From Pectobacterium carotovorum (lineage in GTDB: Bacteria; Pseudomonadota; Gammaproteobacteria; Enterobacterales; Enterobacteriaceae), in contig CP066552.1 in NCBI GenBank assembly GCA_016415585.1, forward strand, positions 868,001 to 932,000: a stretch of 64,000 nt of DNA, given 5' to 3'. Shown here piece by piece: positions 35,317 through 43,142 of this stretch. Below the pieces are notes generated by a model. The model was not told where the DNA came from. It saw nothing but the letters and a program-made list of their open reading frames with translations, and did not search any database. Position numbers and translations under genes: made by a program. Each line of letters starts with the position of its first letter. Within the stretch, counting starts at the first letter, position 1.

Positions 35317-35438
35317 ACCCTATGGATTTCGGGTGACAGGAAGGCGGCAAGGGGCTGAATCTCCGGGAGCTTACTCAAGTAAGTGACTGGAGTGAAGACA
35401 CGATGCTAACGCACCTGCCACTTGAAAGACGACGGGTG
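35317..35438. repeat. ERIC element, copy 2 (diverged, reversed)
   Basis: Reverse-oriented ERIC with the core GAGCTTACTCAAGTAAGTGACTGG intact in the form AGCTTACTCAAGTAAGTGAC, plus GGAAGGCGGCAAG on one side and CACTTGAAAGACGACGGGT on the other. Both ends have drifted from the consensus. It lies between the aceF terminator and lpdA, ending about 40 bases before lpdA. Confidence 0.85.
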
Positions 35439-35478
35439 TGACGTCACAGACCCGCCGGAAAACAATTAAGAGGTCATG

Positions 35479-36903
35479 ATGAGTACTGAAATTAAAGCTC
35501 AGGTAGTGGTACTTGGTGCCGGCCCCGCGGGTTACTCTGCTGCATTCCGCGCGGCGGATTTGGGTCTGGAAACCGTACTGGTAGAGCGCTACTCCACGTT
35601 GGGTGGGGTGTGTCTGAATGTGGGTTGTATCCCTTCCAAAGCCCTGCTGCACGTTGCTAAAGTCATTGAAGAAGCCAAAGCACTGGCAGAACACGGTATC
35701 GTATTCGGTGAACCTAAAACCGACATTGATAAAATCCGTCTGTGGAAAGAAAAAGTCATCACCCAACTGACCGGTGGTCTGGCTGGCATGGCGAAAGGCC
35801 GTAAAGTTAAAGTGGTTAACGGTCTGGGCAAATTCACGGGTGCTAATACGCTGGAAGTTGACGGTGAAAACGGCAAAACGACGATCAACTTCGATAACGC
35901 GATTATCGCGGCGGGTTCACGTCCAATCCAACTGCCTTTCATTCCTCATGATGACCCGCGCGTATGGGATTCTACCGATGCGCTGGAGCTGAAAAACGTC
36001 CCAGGACGTCTGCTGGTTATGGGCGGCGGTATCATCGGTCTGGAAATGGGTACCGTTTACCACGCTCTGGGTTCACAGATCGACGTTGTTGAAATGTTCG
36101 ATCAGGTTATCCCAGCTGCTGACAAAGATGTCGTTAAGGTCTTCACCAAGCGTATCAGCAAGCAGTTCAACCTGATGCTGGAAACCAAAGTGACGGCAGT
36201 AGAAGCCAAAGAAGACGGCATCTATGTGACGATGGAAGGTAAAAAAGCGCCAGCCGAGCCACAGCGTTACGATGCGGTTCTGGTTGCTATCGGTCGTGTA
36301 CCGAACGGCAAAAACCTGGATGCTGGCAAAGCGGGCGTGGAAGTTGACGATCGCGGCTTCATCCACGTTGATAAGCAAATGCGCACCAACGTGCCGCACA
36401 TCTATGCTATCGGCGACATCGTTGGTCAGCCGATGCTGGCGCACAAAGGCGTGCATGAAGGCCACGTTGCTGCTGAAGTGATCTCCGGTAAGAAACACTA
36501 CTTCGATCCGAAAGTGATTCCTTCTATCGCCTATACCGAACCGGAAGTGGCGTGGGTAGGTTTGACTGAGAAAGAAGCGAAAGAGAAAGGCATCAGCTAC
36601 GAAACCGCGACCTTCCCATGGGCAGCGTCTGGCCGTGCTATCGCGTCTGACTGTGCTGACGGTATGACCAAGCTGATTTTCGACAAAGAAACTCACCGTG
36701 TTATCGGTGGTGCGATTGTCGGGACTAACGGTGGTGAACTGTTAGGTGAAATCGGTCTGGCGATCGAGATGGGCTGTGATGCAGAAGATATCGCTCTGAC
36801 CATCCATGCGCACCCAACGCTGCATGAATCCGTTGGTCTGGCCGCTGAAATCTTTGAAGGCAGCATCACCGACCTGCCGAACCCGAAAGCGAAGAAGAAG
36901 TAA
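35479..36903 (+). CDS. lpdA: LpdA, dihydrolipoamide dehydrogenase (E3)
   Basis: FAD/NAD flavoprotein that reoxidises dihydrolipoyl groups in the pyruvate and 2-oxoglutarate dehydrogenase complexes and in glycine cleavage. GAGPAGYSAAFRAADLG (FAD), redox disulphide GGVCLNVGCIPSKALL, the NAD fold GGGIIGLEMG and the C-terminal HAHPTLHES catalytic His are present. Two consecutive ATGs occur; the second (35479, MSTEIKAQ) fits the AGAGG spacing and E. coli. 474 residues, equal to E. coli. The 332-base gap from aceF, with terminator and ERIC, suggests its own promoter. Confidence 0.98.
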   Translation: MSTEIKAQVVVLGAGPAGYSAAFRAADLGLETVLVERYSTLGGVCLNVGCIPSKALLHVAKVIEEAKALAEHGIVFGEPKTDIDKIRLWKEKVITQLTGGLAGMAKGRKVKVVNGLGKFTGANTLEVDGENGKTTINFDNAIIAAGSRPIQLPFIPHDDPRVWDSTDALELKNVPGRLLVMGGGIIGLEMGTVYHALGSQIDVVEMFDQVIPAADKDVVKVFTKRISKQFNLMLETKVTAVEAKEDGIYVTMEGKKAPAEPQRYDAVLVAIGRVPNGKNLDAGKAGVEVDDRGFIHVDKQMRTNVPHIYAIGDIVGQPMLAHKGVHEGHVAAEVISGKKHYFDPKVIPSIAYTEPEVAWVGLTEKEAKEKGISYETATFPWAASGRAIASDCADGMTKLIFDKETHRVIGGAIVGTNGGELLGEIGLAIEMGCDAEDIALTIHAHPTLHESVGLAAEIFEGSITDLPNPKAKKK

Positions 36904-36933
36904 GTTCGCTCAGGTTCGAATAGCGTGAATTCA

Positions 36934-36967
36934 ATCCGGCACCTTTACAGGTGCCGGATTTTTTTTT
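36934..36967 (+). terminator. Rho-independent terminator after lpdA
   Basis: ATCCGGCACCT-TTAC-AGGTGCCGGAT stem followed by a run of eight or more T, 30 bases past the stop. Confidence 0.93.
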
Positions 36968-37029
36968 GCCTGCTGTTTCGCAGAATGCGCCTTCCGTCCG
37001 TTTATTTTTAGCCGCGTCAATTACAATCA

Positions 37030-37066
37030 AACCTCAAAAAAGAAACGACGTTTTGTTTTTGAGGTT
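37030..37066 (+). promoter_or_regulatory. Hairpin sequestering the ribosome binding site of the downstream hydrolase
   Basis: Perfect 11-base arms AACCTCAAAAA (37030-37040) and TTTTTGAGGTT (37056-37066), with four more pairs inside after a two-base mismatch. The second arm contains the GAGG ribosome binding site and ends directly at the start codon. An mRNA hairpin here would hide the site; the mostly A-U stem could melt with temperature or ligand. An operator palindrome is the alternative reading. Confidence 0.65.
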
Positions 37067-37069
37067 ATG

Positions 37070-38248
37070 ATGAATCTTAATACCTTACGCACCTCTGTCT
37101 GGCTGTTGACGGCTTTGCTGGCTAGCCCTTCACTGATGGCGAACGATATGAACCCTACGATTCAACCCGCGACGGATCAGGCGGTGACGGATGAAGGGCT
37201 TCCTTCATTCTATCCGCAGCTTAAGCAGCAGATGACCTACTCGGATTCCTGGCTATCTGGGAATTTTACGGATTTTAGCCAGTGGCAAGCCCAGTCGAGA
37301 GAAACGCTACGTTCGCTGCTCCTAACGCCGGACTCCACCAAAGACTTTGCCCCGCAGGCGATTGAAAAACAGGATCGCGGCAGCTACACGGCAGAGAAAG
37401 TTGCCTTTAACCTGACCGATGAAAGCCGCGTAGACGCGCTGCTCCTGACGCCAAAAAGCGCGGGGCCGCATCCTGCGGTAATCCTGCTACACGATCACGG
37501 CGCGAAGTTTGATATCGGCAAAGAGAAGATGATCAAGCCGTGGGGGAATAACGAACAGCTTGATTCCGCACAGGCGTGGGCTGATAAGTTTTTCACTGGC
37601 CGTTTTGTTGGGGATGAATTGGCGAAGCGGGGCTATGTAGTGCTGGCGGTGGATGCGCTAGGTTGGGGATCGCGTGGGCCGATCAAATATGAGCAGCAGC
37701 AGGCGCTGGCGAGCAATTTCTTTAATCTGGGGCGCTCGCTCGCGGGGCTGATGGCCTACGAAGACATGCGGGCAACGGATTTTCTGGCATCGCTTGAACA
37801 GGTTGATAAGCAACGTATTGGCGTCGTCGGTTTCTCGATGGGTGCCTATCGTGCCTGGCAGCTTGCCGCGTTGTCCGACAAGGTCGCGGCAACGGCAGCG
37901 GTGTCCTGGATTGGCACGTACGATGGCCTGATGACGCCGGGCAACAATGTGCTGAGAGGGCAGTCGGCATTCTATATGTTGCATCCGGGGCAACCGACAC
38001 GCTTTGATTTCCCAGATGTGGCGAGCGTTGCCGCACCAAAACCGATGCTGTTATTTAACGGTGGCAAAGACAAACTGTTCCCGACGCAATCCGTTGAAGA
38101 CGCCTACGCCAAAATGCACAAGGTGTGGCAATCCCAGCGGGCGGACAGCAAGCTGCAAACCAAGATCTGGCCTGAGCTGGGACACGTTTTCTATCAGGAG
38201 CAGCAGGAAGAAGTCTTTAGTTTTCTGGACCAGTGGCTAAAACCCTAA
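37070..38248 (+). CDS. Secreted alpha/beta hydrolase (dienelactone hydrolase-like)
   Basis: Predicted exported hydrolase of 392 residues. A signal peptide (MNLNTLRTSVWLLTALLASPSLMAN) precedes an alpha/beta-hydrolase domain with VILLHDHGAKFD (oxyanion region), nucleophile elbow GFSMG, acid in GGKDKLFP and catalytic GHVF near the C-terminus, so the triad is complete. It resembles the dienelactone-hydrolase/acetyl-esterase families; substrate unknown, but a periplasmic or secreted esterase fits a plant-associated bacterium. The second of two adjacent ATGs has the better spacing to GAGG. It is a single-gene unit, flanked by terminators and headed by a ribosome-binding-site hairpin. Confidence 0.75.
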   Translation: MNLNTLRTSVWLLTALLASPSLMANDMNPTIQPATDQAVTDEGLPSFYPQLKQQMTYSDSWLSGNFTDFSQWQAQSRETLRSLLLTPDSTKDFAPQAIEKQDRGSYTAEKVAFNLTDESRVDALLLTPKSAGPHPAVILLHDHGAKFDIGKEKMIKPWGNNEQLDSAQAWADKFFTGRFVGDELAKRGYVVLAVDALGWGSRGPIKYEQQQALASNFFNLGRSLAGLMAYEDMRATDFLASLEQVDKQRIGVVGFSMGAYRAWQLAALSDKVAATAAVSWIGTYDGLMTPGNNVLRGQSAFYMLHPGQPTRFDFPDVASVAAPKPMLLFNGGKDKLFPTQSVEDAYAKMHKVWQSQRADSKLQTKIWPELGHVFYQEQQEEVFSFLDQWLKP

Positions 38249-38269
38249 CTGGCAGTGCCTGAATTATCT

Positions 38270-38393
<124 letters not shown>

Positions 38394-38433
38394 ATAAATT
38401 TTTTGATAACATCAGATGACTGATGCATTGCTA

Positions 38434-38466
38434 GCCTCTGCGTGCCGCGGCATTCAGGGGCTTTTT
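38434..38466 (+). terminator. Terminator between hydrolase and lipoprotein genes
   Basis: GCCTCTG...CAGGGGC stem (one G-U pair) with an internal TGCC/GGCA pairing, followed by TTTTT, 21 bases before the next start codon. It probably ends transcription from the hydrolase gene. Confidence 0.75.
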
Positions 38467-38486
38467 AATTTTACAGGGATGAAGTG

Positions 38487-40199
38487 ATGAGGAAATATCT
38501 GGGCGTTTTAATCATGACGTTATGGCTGTCGGGCTGTAATGGAGAAGAAACGCTTCGCGAGGGGAAATATCTGATTGAGGATATTCGCGTGGTGTTTGAT
38601 AACAGTAAACATCCTGAAGCCAATGAAAACAGAGATAACCTTCAGGAACATATAAAGCAAAACCTCAAGGGTATTAAAAACGACCTCTATTTTAATCTGA
38701 CGCCGACGCAGGTGAGCTATTACAGTGCGGAGAGTGAATATACCGAAGAGATGAAAGATAACCGTATACAGGTAAACGGTATGTGGCACACGCTAAAAAT
38801 CACCGGGAAAAACACGGTTCAGTTTGTATCGGATAAAAGTGCTGCCTGTGCGTTTTATTATTGTGAAATCACCATGGTCTTGAAAAAGACGGAAGAACAG
38901 TCACCCGGTTTACTCAAAATCCAGCAGCGTTTTGAAGAACATAAAAAAGCCTATCAGGCGTGGCTTCTTGAAGAGAAAGCGGTATTTAATCGCGCGCCGA
39001 TGGACGATTTCCCCGGCATCCCCTTTTATCCCGAAGATGACTTTACGATTAAGCTGCCGTTTGCCATGTTTGACAAGCTGAGCCTACGGGAACACGGGAC
39101 TTATGTGCGCAAGATGGGGCGTCTACTCATCGACCGGGAAAATAAAGACACGCAGATCTACACCTATCGTGATAAGCAGAATAACACCGACGTTGACCTG
39201 CTTACCGTTAGCGCGGCAAAAGAGGATTTTAATCTGGCATCGTGGCTGGAAGGGCAGAAGGGCGTGTTGTTCCAATCGGAAAACGGTGCGGCATACGATA
39301 ATCAACAGGGAAAATTGGAAGCAGTCTATTTTCAATATGATGAGGCTAAGCAACGCTACTTTATCGGGTTAGCGAATGCGGAGGACACCGCCGCGTTAGC
39401 CAACGCGTTTGCCGTACTGCGTACGATGGATGAGCGTTACCGTGGCGAGCAGGTGTTGTCGATGTACGATCTGGCATTATCTCAGCAGGAATTGGAAGCG
39501 AAGTATGGCGTAAAGATCGCTGATGAATTTAAGATCGCAGATATGCATAAGGCGATCTGGAAAGCACTCGAACAGCGTATGGAAAAGCCGGAACGCTTTA
39601 TTAAACGGAGCATGTCAAAAACACGTATTGAGATAAAGTTTCCGTCGGAAAGCTTTAAATATGACGTTTATTTTAAAGTCTCTAATCAATCCATTCCTGA
39701 ACTCATGGCTGAAATCAAAGAGATCGTTCCTGAAGGTAAGGAAGTTGATAACGTTTTTATTTATGGGGACAGCGCATTTGTCGGCTATGAATACGATGTG
39801 AATGTGGGAAGCGGGCTCACATTACAATTTTTAGTCCCGAAAGATGCAGGAACGCCGCTGGAGCGCCTGATGTTTCTGCATGTATTACGTCAGCTTGATG
39901 TGACGCGTTTTCCAGCTATTTCCGCACAAGAGAAAAAGAACCTGTTTACGTATGGCGAAGCGACATCTTTTAAAAACAACCTTGATAATCGCTACTTCAA
40001 GGTAGAAGAAGGTCTCATCGACAGCACGGGCAAGCTGATTATCAAGAACCCTGATGAGGGCTATTTCGATTTTAAATATCGTGCTCCCCATATACTGGCA
40101 ACCCACTATAAACCACTGGGTGAGGGTAGCTATTCCAGTGAGCCGGGCGTGACGGTCTTTGATGAAAAAGGGAAATGGCTTTCCCATCAGGCAGATTGA
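38487..40199 (+). CDS. Large lipoprotein of unknown function
   Basis: 570-residue protein with a lipoprotein signal (MRKYLGVLIMTLWLSGC; lipobox LSGC, Cys17), so it is probably anchored in a cell-envelope membrane. I do not recognise a family. The body is rich in charged residues and has no further hydrophobic segment. The last 70 residues contain YFKVEEGLIDSTGKLIIKNP and VFDEKGKWLSH, which loosely resemble WG-type repeats. The ATG at 38487 is preferred to a GTG one codon earlier. It stands alone between a terminator and a convergent gene. Confidence 0.7.
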   Translation: MRKYLGVLIMTLWLSGCNGEETLREGKYLIEDIRVVFDNSKHPEANENRDNLQEHIKQNLKGIKNDLYFNLTPTQVSYYSAESEYTEEMKDNRIQVNGMWHTLKITGKNTVQFVSDKSAACAFYYCEITMVLKKTEEQSPGLLKIQQRFEEHKKAYQAWLLEEKAVFNRAPMDDFPGIPFYPEDDFTIKLPFAMFDKLSLREHGTYVRKMGRLLIDRENKDTQIYTYRDKQNNTDVDLLTVSAAKEDFNLASWLEGQKGVLFQSENGAAYDNQQGKLEAVYFQYDEAKQRYFIGLANAEDTAALANAFAVLRTMDERYRGEQVLSMYDLALSQQELEAKYGVKIADEFKIADMHKAIWKALEQRMEKPERFIKRSMSKTRIEIKFPSESFKYDVYFKVSNQSIPELMAEIKEIVPEGKEVDNVFIYGDSAFVGYEYDVNVGSGLTLQFLVPKDAGTPLERLMFLHVLRQLDVTRFPAISAQEKKNLFTYGEATSFKNNLDNRYFKVEEGLIDSTGKLIIKNPDEGYFDFKYRAPHILATHYKPLGEGSYSSEPGVTVFDEKGKWLSHQAD

Positions 40200-40224
40200 G
40201 TGGATATCGCGGCGTGCTGATACT

Positions 40225-40257
40225 GGCGCTGACGATAGTAAATTTATCGACAGCGCC
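40225..40257. other. Intergenic hairpin between convergent genes
   Basis: GGCGCTG / CAGCGCC arms with an inner CGATA / TATCG pairing, between the lipoprotein stop and the MmgE/PrpD stop. No T-tract on either side; it may be a weak bidirectional terminator. Confidence 0.5.
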
Positions 40258-40297
40258 TGCAGCAGAGAGCCGTTATTGCGGTTTGAGTCGTGGAAAA

Positions 40298-41626
40298 TTA
40301 AAACAACAGCCCCAGCAAATAGCGCAGATCGCCTTCCTGCCGTAATGCGCAGCGATCGGCGATCTGGCTGCTGTCGAGATGCGCCAGCGAACCGATCGTT
40401 TGCTGCAACTTGGCACGGAGATCGGTAGGGCGCGCTGAGGTTTCTTGACGTGTGGTGCGCTGGATTAACGTGCTGCCGTTACGCAGGTGCAGCGTAACCT
40501 CATGAAAACGTGCCTCCGGGTCAAGCTCATCAGGCGGAGCCGTTTCATCCGCGCGGCGTATGACGCGATTCGCCAGCGCAGCGATGTTTTTTTCAACCGG
40601 AGCTTCCGAGAAATGCGCCAGCTTCAGTTCCCCTTCAATCAGCGCCGCTGCAATCACATATTCCAGACTGAACCGGGCTTCTACGCCGTTTGTGGCATTA
40701 CGGATAAAGGGAGCAACATCGCCACCCGGCGGGAAGGTCACCGTGATATGTTCGATAGCGTCGGCCAGATCGGCATCCGCACCCTTCTGCTTATGCCACT
40801 GTTCCCGCAGCGCAAACGCGGCTTCGGCGGCGCTGTGGGTGCCGCCACAGGTCGGGTAGCGTTTGAATTCCAGACCGGGAGAAAGCATACGCCACGGCGC
40901 TCCCCAGTTTTCAACCAGCAACTCCGGCTGTTGTTTTTGATCGCCGTGTGCGGCAAGAAAGGCATCAATCACCTGCTGTGTATTGCCCTCAAAGCCCGCT
41001 AAGCCCAGCTTGACGGCGGTTAGTCCTGCTCTGGCGGAAAGCCCGGCGTGTAGCGGTTTGACCGCTGAACCAAACTGCGCCCGCAGCCCGGCGGCCTGTG
41101 TGGCAGCCAGACCAAGAATGGTTTGCGTTTGTTCTACCGAAGCACCAGCCAGACGTGCAGCGGCAGCGGCGGCGGCGATAGCGCCGAGCGTAGCCGTGTT
41201 GTGGTAACCGAGACTGTAATGACGTGGGCCACATGCCAGCCCGATTCTGCCTGCGGCTTCCACACCGATCACATAGGCCGTCAAAAACGCTTCTTCCGTC
41301 ACGGCAGGATCTTCTGCGGCAAGGGCAAACAGGGCGGGCAGAATGACGGTGCTGGGGTGGCCGCGAAACGCCGGATGATAATCGTCAAAGTCCAGTACGT
41401 GACCGGCATAACCCAGGATCAGACTACGCGTCAGGCTGTCCGTGCCGCTGAATACCTGCTTTAACGGCGCGAGCCCGCTATCGGCAATCGCACCCTGTAC
41501 GATGGGGAGCGCAGTGGAGACGAAGTCTGTCACCCCGTCACGGGCGGCATCAATCGCTTCTCGATTGGGTTCGCTATGGATGATGTGGTGGGCAAGCGTT
41601 GCGGTGATATCAGTCTGATTGGTCAT
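40298..41626 (-). CDS. MmgE/PrpD family protein
   Basis: 442-residue cytoplasmic protein of the MmgE/PrpD family, which includes 2-methylcitrate dehydratase, cis-aconitate decarboxylase and related lyases. It shows the family's early LILGYAGHVLDFDDYH segment near residues 68-83, GVEAAGRIG, HNTATLGAIAAAAAAARLAG and KRYPTCGGTHSAAEAAF. No other propionate genes lie near, so the substrate is not indicated. It is preceded by a pair of hairpins and lies downstream of an AraC-family gene on the same strand. Confidence 0.8.
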   Translation of the reverse strand: MTNQTDITATLAHHIIHSEPNREAIDAARDGVTDFVSTALPIVQGAIADSGLAPLKQVFSGTDSLTRSLILGYAGHVLDFDDYHPAFRGHPSTVILPALFALAAEDPAVTEEAFLTAYVIGVEAAGRIGLACGPRHYSLGYHNTATLGAIAAAAAAARLAGASVEQTQTILGLAATQAAGLRAQFGSAVKPLHAGLSARAGLTAVKLGLAGFEGNTQQVIDAFLAAHGDQKQQPELLVENWGAPWRMLSPGLEFKRYPTCGGTHSAAEAAFALREQWHKQKGADADLADAIEHITVTFPPGGDVAPFIRNATNGVEARFSLEYVIAAALIEGELKLAHFSEAPVEKNIAALANRVIRRADETAPPDELDPEARFHEVTLHLRNGSTLIQRTTRQETSARPTDLRAKLQQTIGSLAHLDSSQIADRCALRQEGDLRYLLGLLF

Positions 41627-41670
41627 GAGTCGTCATGTGTCGCTGGCAGAAAAACACTAATTTACTGTGC

Positions 41671-41725
41671 ATCGCTGAATAGCGATTAATAACCAAACGG
41701 AATAACAAATTCCATTTGGTTATTA
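41671..41725. promoter_or_regulatory. Two adjacent hairpins upstream of the MmgE/PrpD gene
   Basis: ATCGCT-GAAT-AGCGAT (41671-41686) abuts a larger palindrome with arms TAATAACCAAA and TTTGGTTATTA (41687-41725) and inner GGAAT/ATTCC. They fill the gap between the AraC-family stop and the MmgE/PrpD start. No clear T-tract exists, so operator sites or an mRNA structure are possible as well as termination. Confidence 0.6.
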
Positions 41726-41736
41726 GTGATTCAGAA

Positions 41737-42720
41737 TCAGAAGCGGTCTTTTAACTGCCCCGGCGTAATACCGAATGCACGGCGCAGAGCGGTGGCAAAG
41801 TTAGCGGGGCTGTTGTAACCGGCGATGCTGGCCGCCTGCGCAATGCCGATGCCGTCTTTCTGCAAGGCCAGCATGGCGCGCTGTAAGCGGCAGTTACGCA
41901 GATACTCAAACACGCTCATATTGAACGTCTGACGAAAATGGCGCTGTAGCGTGCTTTCACTCATGTTGACGCTTTTAGCGATTTCACTCATCGACAGATG
42001 GTCGGCGCTGCCGCTTTCCAGCATATCTCTGATCTGTTGAATGCGATGGTAGCTGCGCAGGGTAACACCGCTGCTTTTCTCCTGCGCCACGCTGGCGGTC
42101 AATGAAGTAAACGCCTCGATAATCAGGCTCATACACTGCATTTCCAGATAAAGGCGCTGGAGCGGCGTTTGGCAAGGTTCAGCGTCCAGCGTTTGTAAGG
42201 CAATCGCTAATGCCTGTCGGGACGGTGTCCACAAGTGTGTCGCCAGATGCGTCTGCGTGAAATCGTGGATGGCCTGCCAGCCGCCAACGGTGTCCATCAT
42301 ATTGCCGTACAGCCATTCCCTGTCGAACGTCAGCGTAATCGTTCGCTCATATTCATCACGCTTGCCGATGCGGCTAAACATCGTCGGCTCTGTCAACGTA
42401 ATCAGCGAGGCGGGCTGGTTCTCTCCCAGATGCAGTTCCTGATGACCAAATGAGATATGCGCATTGCCACTCACCACGATGGCCAGCTTGATCGCGCCAT
42501 CCAGCAGGTTTTGGGTTTTCATGTTGTGGCGATTAATCACATCCGCGGTGTGCAGGATCAGATGCGGATTGAGCTGTACGACAGTGAACGAGCCAAATAG
42601 CACCGGCGTGTTATCGATCAGCCGAGGGCCGATAAAACGGTAATTGTTCGCGACCAGACTCGATTGCTGAACGATGTGATCTTTATAGATCGGCTTTGAT
42701 GACTGAGTGAAGCTGCGCAC
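41737..42720 (-). CDS. AraC-family regulator next to catecholate receptor
   Basis: Transcription activator with a C-terminal AraC domain of two helix-turn-helix motifs (SMSEIAKSVNMSESTLQRHFRQTF and GIAQAASIAGYNSPANFATALRRAFGITPGQ, split as GIAQAASIAGYNSPANF). The layout resembles PchR-type siderophore-responsive regulators. The frame is open farther upstream to 42870, but that part is odd; GTG at 42720 follows AGG at about 9 bases and gives 327 residues, the usual family length. It is divergent from the FepA-like receptor and is likely to control it. Confidence 0.8.
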   Translation of the reverse strand: MRSFTQSSKPIYKDHIVQQSSLVANNYRFIGPRLIDNTPVLFGSFTVVQLNPHLILHTADVINRHNMKTQNLLDGAIKLAIVVSGNAHISFGHQELHLGENQPASLITLTEPTMFSRIGKRDEYERTITLTFDREWLYGNMMDTVGGWQAIHDFTQTHLATHLWTPSRQALAIALQTLDAEPCQTPLQRLYLEMQCMSLIIEAFTSLTASVAQEKSSGVTLRSYHRIQQIRDMLESGSADHLSMSEIAKSVNMSESTLQRHFRQTFNMSVFEYLRNCRLQRAMLALQKDGIGIAQAASIAGYNSPANFATALRRAFGITPGQLKDRF

Positions 42721-43142
42721 GTGATTACCTACCTGATTAAACCCTTCGACCTGCGCCTTCCATTTTGATGCTTTGGCAAAACATTTTGCTGCTAGAGCAA
42801 ACCCCGTCCTGAATGACAAATGTAACAATGACCGCGCCAAAATGGTAATGCAAATACTTCTCAATAGCATTTTTCGTTGAGGACGTCACATTGCACGATA
42901 AAGGCATTTTCCATTTACGGCAATGCGGAGAAAAGGGCTGATTGATTACACACAGCATTTCATAACAACACGACGTGATGCCGTTGGCATGACGCTTCTC
43001 CCCGATAACCGCCACGTTTGCGCGTTTTATCTCCGCCGTTATTCAGCGTTTTGCTGATTGTCGTTAGGTGTCGCTGTACCGGCTGCGATGTTGATCCTTT
43101 TTCAGGCTACTTATTCATTTCTTACAGGGCAGGATAATTTTG
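42721..43142. other. Divergent regulatory region of AraC regulator and receptor
   Basis: About 420 bases holding a weak Fur-like box (42850-42868) and repeated GCAAAAC/GCAAAC motifs near 42775 and 42800, which could be AraC-protein half-sites. The ribosome binding site of the receptor gene is at its right end (AGGA). Confidence 0.4.
42850..42868. promoter_or_regulatory. Possible Fur box
   Basis: GCAAATACTTCTCAATAGC agrees with the 19-base Fur consensus at about 11 positions and is framed by AATGC and GCATT. Iron control is expected for the receptor, but the match is modest. Confidence 0.35.

Noticed and set aside
42721..42870. N-terminal extension of the AraC-family regulator
   Set aside because: Extra residues are odd for the family, and a GTG with good spacing exists at 42720; kept as a possible alternative start.
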